DNA of 64,000 nucleotides from Coenobita brevimanus (taxonomy: Eukaryota; Arthropoda; Malacostraca; Decapoda; Coenobitidae). Each line of letters begins with the position of its first letter. Within the stretch, counting starts at the first letter, position 1. This document shows positions 10,483 through 21,147 of this stretch, one piece after another. Made by a program: the position numbers and the translations under genes. The notes beneath the pieces were generated by a model. It was given only the letters and a program-made list of their open reading frames with translations, was not told the DNA's origin and ran no database searches. Location: contig JAVRFU010000151.1 in assembly GCA_032717465.1 (NCBI GenBank), positions 124,001 to 188,000 on the forward strand, written 5' to 3'.

Positions 10483-11886
10483 ATCATGGCTAATCATTAA
10501 TAGGTTACAGAATCATGAAAACCATTTAGAATAAGGCCCTAATTGCAAAACCTTTGTATAGCAGTTGTTCCCAACATTTTCCATTCTATGACACTGTGGA
10601 CAAAATGCAATAACTTTGTGACTGTCATCAACATCTTTTGAAGAAGAAAGCAACAAATTGTTGCCTGAATGAATGTGTTGGATGTGAGATTTTAAAAAAC
10701 TCATAACTTGAAGTGGTCAGTCATAAGGTAGAAATTGTATTTATTTTTACTAACTTGAATATCAATGGCTGAGCCATAGTAAGGGTACAATATGGGTTGA
10801 TCTTTCATGTGGATATGATTGCTCTGCTTTGATCGGTGCTTGCCATCTTGGAAAATTCTGTTTAGCAGAGACAGGGAAGTGAAAATGAGCTTGCTGATAT
10901 TTGCTGATGGTAGGGTAGTATCCCATTCCCTCCCAAACATTAGTCATAAACTTATCGTCCCAAATGTCTTAAAAAAAGAAAAAGGTACAGTATGAAGTTC
11001 TTTCTCCAGTGACTCCAGATACTTTGAGATTAGTGTCATGAACCCTTCCACATGAAACTAAGGTGTCAGGATATCCATAGGATTATTCTTGACCCCCCCC
11101 TTACTTTTTAGCATAACTTTGTTCAAGTAGATGTGTTTTAATTACCTTTGATTGGTAGTTGTCATTTCTACACCAAAGAAAATCATCTACAGTAATCAAG
11201 ATAGAATACCTAAGTGATTGTTGGTACATATGGAGCTAAGTTAGCATTTTATTTAATCTGTTGCCTGAAAATGCTCTGCTGATAGATGTTTTTTTGGGGG
11301 ACCCACATTTTGAGGAGCTTATTTGTAACTGTAAATACCATAGCTAGGTCTGGTGCTCTTTGATGAAGTAAAGAAGGTACAGAACCTAATCACACAATCT
11401 TTGCACTACTGTATACATGAATTGCACAAGAAAAATCAAAAGAGAGTTGGTACAAACAGCACAGTAATGGCAAACATGGCATGAGCCTCCATTTATCATA
11501 ACTGACATTTGGCAGTGGAGAGATAATGGAGAGAGATGCCTTCATGCAGCAGTAAAAAGTCATCCCCCAATTTCCCCGTTATACCCCAAAAGAAGGATGT
11601 TGGACTTAAGGAGAAGGACAGTTTCAGCCTGCATTCCACCAGGTTTATATTTAAATGAGCTTGGAGCAGCAAGAACAACAACATAGTGGCAGTTATTAGC
11701 ACTGGTGGTGAGTCAGTAACTGCATGAAGACTTCTGGATTTCTTTAAATGTATACACTATATCTCATAACTTTTTTTTCATGTAACAGTGCCCTTCCCCC
11801 TTTCTCTAGGCAAAATGCATGCAAAATGACATTCCAGTGCATCCCTACTAGCATCCATACTTCCTCTGTCAGATGCACTGCTCATA
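10483..11886. other. Non-coding stretch, no gene recognised
   Basis: AT-rich. Short minus-strand open frames at 10513-10947 have no recognisable domain. The segment CAGTTGTTCCCAACATTTTCC near 10560 resembles hAT-type MITE ends, but I found no matching partner. Nothing else is supportable. Confidence 0.5.
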
Positions 11887-14800
11887 GTCATCTATCTATC
11901 TATCTATCTATATACCTAGGCTGCTTCCCCCAAGGAAAGGGAGGTAGCCGAGACAGGACGACACACTCTCCATTTACTTATCCATTTAAACACATTCATT
12001 CACATCTTAGCCCCAAAGGGGAGAACGGACAGATCCTCACCGCACCACACCGCACAAGGGTCAACTGCGCAATGCAATCAGTGACATCCGCAGCAGGGCC
12101 CGACAGCAGAACTGGTTTACCCCTGCCACATCATAACATACCCATCCCCTTACCCGCACCTGACCTGACTAACTGATCAGACCAAATGCGGGAGAATATC
12201 CCCTCAGGGCTGCGTCATCACTTATTTATTCACAATTTCTCTCCATTTATTTCTGTCACGCACAGCCACTCTTCCTTGCTCAACAGACATCCCTCTCGCA
12301 TCCAGCGCTCTCTTCACACTGTCCATCCATCCTATTCGTGGTCTTCCTCTCAGCCTTACACCTCTCACATCAGATCTAGTTATCTTTTCACCAATCGCTC
12401 ATTATCCATTCTCTCCATATGCCCAAACCATTGCAACACCCTCTGCTCAACTCTACCAGCCATCTCCTGAACAACTCCAGTTCTCCTTCGCACTTCATCA
12501 TTTCGCACCCGATCCATATGCGTCACTCCACACATACTCCTCAGACACCTCATCTCCATTACATTCAAACTTTTCCTCTCTGCTACACCCATATTCCATG
12601 TTTCAGCCCCATATAATGCAGTCGGTACCACAACACCCTCATACAGCCTTCTCTTTACATCCATTCTAAGCGAACGACATTTAAACACTTTTTTTCATTC
12701 CTCCCAGCACCTTTCCTACTTCATTTATTCTAAACTTCACTTCTGCATCTATTCTTCCATCCACAGCAACATGTGACCCTAGATATTTAAAACAATCTAC
12801 CTCCTCAAGCAACGCACCATTCAAAACTATATTCATCCCCCTACCATCTATCAACCTCGTACACTTCATCACTTTACTCTTATTCTCATTTACTTTCAAT
12901 TTCCTCCTTTCACACACCCTTCCAAACTCCTCTACCAACTGTCTCAATCTCTCCTCTGAATCAGTCACCAGTGCAGTATCATCTGCAAACAGCAGCTGCT
13001 TCAGATTCCAATCTCCACCATCAACATTTACCAGACTCAGACCACCTAAAACTCTTGCATTCACCTCCCTTACAACACCATCCATGTAAATATTAAACAA
13101 CCAAGGTGACACCACACATCCCTGTCGCAGCCCCACTCTCACGGGAAACCAATCACTCACAGCATTTCCCACTCTTACACATGCTCTACTATTTACATAA
13201 AAACTTTTCACCCCTTTTAGTAACCTACCATCAAGTCCATACAATCTTAAAACAGTCCACAAAGCCTCCCTATCAATTCTATCATACGCTTTCTGTAAAT
13301 CCATAAATGCCCAAAACACATCCTTGCCTTTCGCTAAATACTTTTCACACACTTGTCTCACAGCAAACACCTGATCAACGCATCCCCTCCCTCTCCTAAA
13401 GCCACACTGCTCATCACTAATCACTCCCTCTGTACCCTCTCTAACTCTCATAATTAACACTCTACCATACACCTTACCTACAACACTCAACAGACTTATA
13501 CCCCTAAAGCTAGTACATTCATACTTATCACCCTTGCCTTTATACAATGGGACCACACAAGCACTTGCCCAGTCAATTGGCACCATACCTTTCTCAAAGC
13601 ACACATTCAACAATCTTACTAACCAGTCAACAATAGTCACTCCACCACCCTTCAGGCATTCCACAGCACACCCATCCATACCTGCAGCTTTCCCTGTTTT
13701 CATCTCCTTTACTGCCTTCTCCACTTCCTCCTTCGTGATCAAAGAATCATTCAACTCTCCCAACACATTTATTCCTTGCACCCTTCCATCCGCCACAATC
13801 TCAGCCACCCTTTCCTCCTCTACATTTAATAATCTTTCAAAATACTCTGCCCATCTCTTCCTTACTGCATCCTTCTCAATTAACATCCTTCCATCCTCTG
13901 CTTTTACTCGTTCTTCCTTCCCAGACTCTCCCTTTTGCACCCTTTTCACCTCCTTCCAAAACATTTTCTTATTCTGTTGAAAATTCTCTGTCAGCCGCCT
14001 ACCCCACCTCTCATCTGCTGCCACTTTAGCATCACGCACAGCCCTTCTCGCTCTATTCCTCTTTTCCTTATACCTTTCATATGACATCTCATCCTTCCTC
14101 TGCAGCCACACTTCATATGCACGTCTCTTCTCTGCCACAGCCATACTTACTTCCTCGCACCACCATTCATTTCCTTTTCTTACACCACCACCCACACGTC
14201 TCACACCACACACCTCTTCTGCATGCCCCACCACAGCACTCTTAAACAATTGCCATTCCTCCTCCACGCTGCCATTTTCCCGATCTTTCACTGCGTTCCA
14301 CTCACCTTTCAATTTCTCCTGATACTCTATCTTTTTCTCTCTTTTATCCAACTCACTCACTTTCAAAATCTCCCTGCCACACCTAACCCTCCTAGCTCTC
14401 ACCCATCTCTTACCTACTCTTAACTTTCCCTCCACCAGGTAGTGGTCAGACATACCTCCACCCTCCCCTCTCAGAACTCTCACATCCAACAATCTTCCTA
14501 TTACATTCCTAGACACAACCACATAGTCCATCAAAGCTCTATCAACAACCCTTCCACCCTCCTGTCTCACCCATGTATACTTATAAATATCTTTCTTCTC
14601 AAACAGCGTATTCCCAATCACCATCTCTCGCTCAACACACATCGCTATCATTCGTTCCCCATTTTCATTTCTTCCAGGCACAATCATGCATACCAACTAC
14701 GCCTTCAACTGCTACATTTCCCACTCTAGCATTCAGATCTCCCATCATTACCACATTCACATTCGCTCCAAAACTCTGCAGACACTCATCAACATCATTC

Positions 14801-15372
14801 CAGAAAGACTCCCTCTCTTGTTCATCCCTTTCACTACCAGGCCCATATGCACTCACAAACACCCACAACTCACGTTCAAATTTCGCTTTCACCCACATCA
14901 GTCTCGATGACACCTCCTTCCATTCAATCACACACTGCTGTACTTCCGGACTCACTAACAAGGCCACACCTTCTCTTGCCCTTCCTCTATCAACACCTGA
15001 CAATCTTCCATTCACACTTCCAAACATAGATTCCCCCTTCCCTTTCATCTTCGTTTCACTCAAAGCTAACACATCCAACTTTCTTCTCACAAACATTCTC
15101 CCAATCTCCTCCCTTTTAGCCTCAATCGTACTACATCCACGCACATTCATAGACCCAATCTTCAGGGTACGGGGATAACTCCATCCCCATCCCTTTCTCT
15201 GGCCTGTCTCTTTTTAGGAACTAAAAAACAGAGGAGGGGGTCCCTAGTCCCCCTCACCCCGCCCCTTTTAGTCGCCTTTTACGACACGCAGGGAATACGG
15301 TGGCAGTATTCTTCCTAACACAACCTGGCCGCAGAGTAGTAGTACCACCCCATAATGCGGCCAGGCTGTGTC
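11887..15372 (-). mobile_element. LINE-E, nearly full-length non-LTR retrotransposon
   Basis: Runs on the minus strand from a 5' untranslated region (about 15160-15372, with CTGCGTGTCGTAAAAGGCGA on the minus strand) through endonuclease, RT and C-terminal parts to a ~300-bp 3' UTR and an (AGAT)n tail at 11888-11915. The 5' end abuts the 3' end of an antisense SINE-G. Only one copy is in the window. It is the most complete LINE here, but two frameshifts split its protein. Confidence 0.88.
12380..15150 (-). pseudogene. LINE-E endonuclease-reverse transcriptase, three frames
   Basis: At 14665-15150 the N-terminal APE endonuclease starts MNVRGCSTIEAKREEIGRMF and holds LSETKMKGKGES, AYGPGS and MGDLNARVG. 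At 12681-14696 (671 codons) are the rest of the endonuclease (GMSDHYLVEGKL) and the RT domain: GKAAGMDGCAVE, YKGKGDKYECTSFRGISL, FWAFMDLQKAYDRIDREAL, LRQGCVVSPWLFNIYMDG and the catalytic LLFADDTALVTD. At 12380-12688 is the C-terminal LQWFGHMERMDNERLVKR. The three pieces lie in different frames but overlap at their ends, so two small indels suffice. In the family the protein nicks target DNA and reverse transcribes its own RNA. The RT box is FADD. Confidence 0.9.
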
Positions 15373-15640
15373 CCCCCCGCCTATCATCCAGTCCTACATT
15401 GCCCCATGAGGAGCGTAGGAGCCCGGGGCTAGGCAGTTGGTCCCCACATTTAAGATGAGAGTGACCAGCCTCACTCATTCCAGAGTGGCATTACATGAGC
15501 AGTCAACTCTAACCACCCGTTGGATATAAACATTCACCGGCTCAATCCAATTGGAGTGCATAATTACCCACTAAACCACCAGGCACCAAAATTTGGTTAT
15601 ATGGTTACCACTCAGCGTAGTAAATGGTTTCATGAAATTT
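15373..15640 (-). mobile_element. SINE-G, antisense
   Basis: On + it reads CATTGCCCCATGAGGAGCGT, ACATTTAAGATGAGAGTGAC, CACTAAACCACCAGGC and ACCACTCAGCGTAGTAAATGG, the reverse of the copy at 36.4 kb. Part of the 5' head is missing. Its 3' end is fused to the 5' end of LINE-E. Confidence 0.85.
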
Positions 15641-16080
15641 ACTGCTTGTAAAGTATGGTTGAGTGTTTTGTTATAGTCATAGAAATTCAGTCTTGTTGGT
15701 TTGAAGAGATTTGACAGATACCATGGCCCTATGTTATGGTAGTTTGGAAGTCCACATTTAATGCACGCCATCAGCTAGTCAGAAGTGGCCAAGATCCATG
15801 CAGTGGTCTGGTGAACTAATCACAACAATATTAGCAGGTAGGAAGCTTGAAACATTCCAGAGAGCAACAGTGAAACTAATTGGGATGACAGCCATGGAGA
15901 ACATCCATAGTCTTTCAGCTGTGGCCATAATTGGTCTAAGATGTCAGAGAGGGAAGTATCCAGCAGGTAATATTATATAGATTGGAAAAAAAGTGCTGTC
16001 AATGGATCGGAGGCAGGAGTCAGAAGAGGAGACCATTGCAGAGTCCTGGACCTAAATGGGGGGGGGTGGATGGCCCTATG
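15641..16080. other. Non-coding stretch
   Basis: No gene or repeat recognised. A G-run (GGGGGGGG) near 16059-16067 precedes the inverted-repeat element. Confidence 0.4.
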
Positions 16081-16907
16081 ACATATGAGGCCCCTAATAA
16101 CATAGTGTACCGAACGCCACATGTTGAAAATGGAGAAAAACGCAGTTAAAGTTGCATTACTTTCAAAATGCCATAACTTTAGAACTAGTGAATATTTTTT
16201 AGTGCTTTTTTTTTTTTTTTTTTTAGCATGAAGTGTTCCTGAGCTTCTTACTAATGTTTTGTGCCCACATCTGTGGCCTCCTCACTCTTTTTCTGTTATG
16301 AGAAGGACCAGCAGCTTTTTGCTCACTACTAGAGTCACTCATGTTCTCGAGACAGTGAGAAAAAACACCAAAACAGCTCTGAAAATAGCCAGTTAATCCT
16401 TGCAGTGTTCTAGGCCGGCTGGTAAACAAAAAACTGCATCACATGGCAACAGATTCCCAGATCACAGTTGCCAATATCTTGCTGAGCTCTCTGCCTTTTC
16501 CATTTTCTGTACATTATGGCTAACTTACCCTTAAAATCATGCAATTTTATGCTAAAATATTCCATTATGTTAGAATGAGGTACAAAAATTAATAATGCCA
16601 TAAAAAAAACTGCATGACTGTGAGCATAAAATAATGCTAGTACTGTATCTGATAACACCAGACAACACCTTGCTGGGAGGCACTTGGTACATTCTGTGAC
16701 CAGCATGAAGGCTTGTCAATCCACTGAGGTGAAGCGGGCAGTGAGACTGTGTTACAGAAGGGGAATTAGGACCCTAATGCCATTTGCTTTCTGTACCTCG
16801 TGGTTGCTTTCCAGATCAAAGAGGGTTTGGGCTACATACTGGTATACTTAACTTGGTTTCGCTTGCAGTGGCGCTCAGTACACTATGTTATTAGGGGCCT
16901 CATATGT
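16081..16907 (-). mobile_element. 827-bp DNA element with ~38-bp terminal inverted repeats
   Basis: The left end ACATATGAGGCCCCTAATAA continues as CATAGTGTACCGAACGCCA. It pairs with the right end, whose reverse complement continues as CATAGTGTACTGAGCGCCA: two mismatches in about 38 bp. Each end carries the palindrome CATATG, so the target duplication could be TA, ATAT or CATATG and cannot be resolved. The minus strand at 16223-16429 includes SHNRKRVRRPQMWAQNISKK, resembling the basic N-terminus of transposon-encoded proteins of unknown function common in invertebrates. A T-run at 16207-16224 ends it. This is best read as an internally deleted, non-autonomous derivative. Confidence 0.75.
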
Positions 16908-16914
16908 CCACAGA

Positions 16915-19182
16915 TAGCATGATTGAAAACTTCATCATCAGAATGAAGTTGGGGAGGAGGGGCAGAGTCCTTGAGGATAACTTATGTGAGGAACATAACC
17001 TACCAATGCCCCTTTGGTAAAAGTGATCATCTGGTTGTTGAGATGGAAGTGGTGGGACTAAGGGAAGAAGAAAAGGATGAAAAACACAGGAAGAATAGAT
17101 GCTATTACGGGAAGGCAGACTTTCCTTCCCTGAGGAACTTTTCCCAAAATGTAGACTGGATTAATGATCACAAATGTTGACGAGAAATATGAGTTTCTGA
17201 TAGAAGTGTATATAACAGGAGTTAGTAAATGTCCCAATATTTTCCGCAGTTATGGAAAGGAAGAAAGAATGGTTTAAGAACAGATGTAGAGTGGCACATG
17301 AAGCAAGAAAAAGAGCATAGAATAAAGTGAAAAGAAGGTACAATATAGTGAAAGGGCTTGGGAGGAGTACAAGCAGGTAAGAAATGAATATATATGGGTA
17401 CGGAGAGAAGAAGAAAGGAAATATGAAAAAGATATTGTAACTAAATGTAAAAAGGAGCCAAAATTATTTTATAGGTTTGTGAATGGTAAAATGAAAGTTA
17501 AGAACAGTATAATACGATTGAGGGATGGAGATGAAACCTGTGAAAGAGAAGAAGAATTGTGTGAAATAATGAACAACAAACTGCAGTCAGTCTATGTGCT
17601 GGAAGGGGAATTTAGGGAACCTGAAATAGAACCCAGGGTGACGGTAATGGCAGAAGTTACAGTGGATGTGAATGAGGTGCTGCAGTTGATGAGGGATTTG
17701 GATGTAAGAAAAGCAATGGGACCAGATGGTGTGTCTGGATGGATCCTGAAGGAATGTGCAGACCAGTTAGTGTGGCCTGTTTGTCATCAAGACATCACTG
17801 GAAAATGGACAGTTACCTAAAGATTGGAAAAGAGCAAGTATTGTGCCAATCTTCAAGGGAGGAGATAGGAAAGATCCACTCAGTTATAGACCTGTATCAC
17901 TTACTAGTATTGTTTGTAAGATCTGCCAGAAAATTATTAGAAAAAGATGGATAAAGTATTTAGAAGAAAATGAAGTGATAGCACCAAGACAATTTGGTTT
18001 TAGGGAAGGACGATCATGTGTTACTAACCTATTAAGTTTCTACAGCAGGGTAATAGATGTCATACAAGAGAGAGAGGGATGGGCAGATTGCGTCTATCTT
18101 GACCTTTTTGACAGGGTTCCCTATAGGAGACTGCTGTGGAAGTTGAAGACCTTTGGAGGGGTGCATGGGAAACTATTAAAGTGGATGGAAGATTATTTGA
18201 TAGGAAGGCAGATGAGAACAGTTATAAGCGACAGGGCTTCACAGTGGAGAAACGTGACTAATGGAGTACCCCAGGGCTCTATCTTAGCCCCAGTAATGTT
18301 TCTGATTTATGTAAATGATTTACCAGAGCGTTTAAATAGTTACATGAGTATGTTTGCAGATGATGCTAAAATCATGAAACATATTACAGGCACTGATAGT
18401 TGTAAAAAACTGCAAGAGGACAGCTGGAGCCAGACTTGCCAAGAAGTGTCATTTATTAGAAATGGGAATGAGTGAAAAAAGACCACACTGGACATATAAA
18501 ATGGGCAGTGAGATAATTTGTAAGAGAACAGATGAGAAAAACTTGGGAGTGACTATTCAGGATGATTTGTCACTAGAAAACATATAAACAAGATCACTGG
18601 AGGAACTTATGGATTACTGACCAATATGAGAGTGGCTTTTAATTATGTGGACGAGGAAATGCTGAGGGAGTTGATAGTGACCATGATAAGACCAGGGCTA
18701 GAGTATGCGGCTGTGGTATGGTCACCTCATTTGAAGAAGCATATTAGTAAACTAGAGAGGGTTCAACGGATGGCAACAAGGATGATACCATGTTTAAGGG
18801 AACTCACTTACGAGGAGAGACTGGAAAAACTGAAGTTACCAACGCTGCGTGAGAGAAAAGAAAGAGGTGACTTGATCACGATATTTAGAAATGTAAGAGA
18901 ATTGGAAAGGGTGGATAGAGAGGATCTTTTTGGGTTGGATGATGGAAGAACAAGAGGTCATGACTTCAAGTTGAGGAAAAGTAGATGTCTTAATAATCTT
19001 AAAAGGTTCAATTTCCCGAATAGAAGCATAAGTATTTGGAATGACTTAGACGGGGAGGTGGTTTAGGCAAAAAACATTCATGTGTTTAAAACTAGATTGG
19101 ATAAATGTAGATATGGAGACAGGACAACACGAGCTTAGCTCAATTCCTGTATACTACAAATAGGTAAATAGGTAAATACAGT
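16915..19182 (+). mobile_element. LINE-D, CR1/Jockey-like, 5'-truncated
   Basis: Begins in the end of the endonuclease (QCPFGKSDHLVVEMEV near 17010). The linker is WFNRRCR-like. The RT part has KAMGPDGVSGWILKECADQL (17712-17771), IVPIFKGGDRKDPLSYRPVS, APRQFGFREGRSC, VTNGVPQGSILAPVMFLIYV and the catalytic MFADDAKIMKH (18350-18383). The C-terminus MIRPGLEYAAVVWSPHLKKH..KLERVQRMATRMIP is typical of CR1/Jockey-group LINEs. The protein is split by a frameshift near 17,800, missing sequence and stops around 18,420-18,620. The tail is a short GGTAAATA repeat (19160-19180). Confidence 0.9.
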
Positions 19183-19291
19183 ACAGATATCAATAGGCCA
19201 GTGCATTTGAATCATAAATTAATATTTTTAAAATGGTACTAATTTCTAGAGAGCACTAAATCTGTGGGTAGATCATTACTTTTTAGCAACA

Positions 19292-19470
19292 GTAATACAT
19301 ATGTCACTACCAGGTTATTACTACATCAACAACGGCATTGTACTTCATTTCACCGAGTCTGGCACCATCAGTGATGTTGTCAACGCCTGTAGCACTGATA
19401 AAGGTCCTCCATACTGGATGTACCTTTTTGTATTGCCTTTATATATCCTTTATATACTGGTTCTCAAGGT
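19292..19470 (+). other. Candidate host exon, function unknown
   Basis: A possible acceptor (TTTTTAGCAACAG) leads into an open frame reading MSLPGYYYINNGIVLHFTES then GTISDVVNACSTDKGPP, followed by a hydrophobic stretch (YWMYLFVLPLYILYILVL) and a donor AAG|GTAATA. It lies 250 bp before the TSR1 exon on the same strand, but its phase does not match that exon. A membrane-spanning segment is possible. I do not recognise it and chance is not excluded. Confidence 0.25.
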
Positions 19471-19718
19471 AATACATAGAGGTTTACCTAGTACAGAGGA
19501 TTTACATGAACACCACAGGCATTCAGGTATCAGAGATGGTGCCAAACTCGGTGAAATGGAGTATAGTAAAGCAAGAAGGTTTTTAGGTTTGCAAAATGGC
19601 AATAATTAGGTGTGACAAAGCCCTTATATTTTACAAGAGATTTATAGTCTTCATACTAAACTGGGACACAACATTCATTTTCATGGGGCATTGCTAATAT
19701 GAGCAATTACATTCACAG

Positions 19719-19936
19719 TGGCTCGAGAGGATGCCATGTTTCCTGATGAAATGGATACACCAAAAACCATTCCGGCTCAGGTTCGCCTTCAAAAGTTTCG
19801 TGGCCTCCAGAGCTTCCGCACTTCCCCATGGAACCCTGATGAGAACCTTCCAGAAGACTATGCCAGGATATTTCAGTTTGAAAACTTCAACCGTACCAGA
19901 AAACGGATGGTGAATGAAGAGAAGGAGGGGGTGCTG
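19719..19936 (+). CDS. TSR1: TSR1 internal exon (pre-rRNA-processing protein)
   Basis: The exon lies between acceptor TTACATTCACAG and donor GTGAGT (19937-19942). It opens in phase 1 and closes in phase 0. The protein reads [60 protein letters not shown] and KRMVNEEKEGVL. This matches the conserved central segment of TSR1 (family form: [41 protein letters not shown]..TRK). TSR1 is a GTPase-like but GTPase-inactive factor bound to cytoplasmic pre-40S subunits, where it blocks premature subunit joining. The next expected exon (starting near GWYVTLHV in the human protein) and the preceding acidic exon were not found, so the flanking introns are long and packed with transposons. Confidence 0.9.
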
Positions 19937-19989
19937 GTGAGTTTTTAATTGCAAAAACTTTCTTTGACTGTCTTATATGCTACACTACA

Positions 19990-21147
19990 CACACTTTCCA
20001 TACTACACACCATACCCTACTACATCACAGGGGTTGACACCAGCAAGGGCATGCAACCAGAAAACTTTGTTCCCATTACCTAGTGGCAGACTTGAGGGGA
20101 GAGGCATAGCACAGGCTTCGTCAGACTGGGATGGTATAGGGCTCTGATCTGGCCCCGCCAGAGGGTACCGAGCATTGTGGTTCCTAGGCTGCTGCTTCTG
20201 CTCAGTAGAGAGGGGCTTAAACCTGGAAGTAGCCACCCAGGAGGCTACCTTATCAATGAAAGTATAATGACGGAGCAGTTAGTGTCAAGGGGTGCCTGTA
20301 GGGTATTCCTGTAGCTGTCCTGGCTGGGTCCCCGAGGCCACTGTCACAGCCACTGGCCATGGCTGGTGGGCTATGGATCCCTGATCCTCTGCTTGGACCT
20401 GGGGTTGTGTGTGGTGGGGCTTGTGATCTGTTTTCTCCTTTAACTACTGACATGACTTTGAAATTAAGCACTGTAAAAAGCAAGCCTGAGGACACCAAAT
20501 CACCCAAGGAGTTCAGAAGGGCATCTTAGAATGTTTATAGCTTGAAGGGTAGAAAGGGATAAGTGGTGCAGGCCCTAAACAGAAGGCAGGTTGATGCTGC
20601 GTATAGGAGGTTAGGTATAGGGGGAGTCAGCAAGGATGAATTTTGGGAAAGATGGTAGGTGTAAGATACTTTGGGAGGCAGGTGTGGACAGATATGGTGG
20701 TGGGGGCATGCCTCCCGAACGGGAGTGGGTAGAGTGTGCTTATGTATGTGTTAAGAGTGATTATAGCATTGAAAATGTTGTTTGAAGAGCTCCTGATCTC
20801 GGTAGAATTAGCAAACACTTCACAGGTTGGCTTGGATGAGGAAGAAGAGGGTGGATTCTGGGATGATTTGGTACATGTTTTTGATGGTACTGGGAATGAT
20901 TAGGTTGTACTGTGGATGTGGATTTATATGGTCATGTGGGTAGAGCATCTCGAGGATAAGACAGGGTGCATGGGAGATGTGTATAAGGTACGAGGAATGT
21001 GGAAGAGGAAAGAATATTGGAATTCTGGGAGGCAATAATCATGATTGTGTGCAACATGCATTTTAGGAAAAGAGAGTAGACTGATTGCTTATGAGTCTGG
21101 GAACAGTAGTAGCAGCCAGACTGGCTATTTTCTGGTCAGGAGAGCCA
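19990..21147 (+). mobile_element. LINE-F segment 1: 5' UTR and endonuclease
   Basis: Decayed 5' part of a CFDP2/BovB-like LINE. About 20440-21147 translates with frame changes to endonuclease pieces, ending in ESRLIAYESGNSSSSQTGYF then LVRR, which matches the 'YESG..SQIDYFLVRR' end of the endonuclease in this LINE type. The upstream ~450 bp (GTAGCCACCCAGGAGGCTAC) is probably 5' UTR. It is interrupted at 21147 by an antisense LINE-B and resumes at 22958. Confidence 0.75.
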
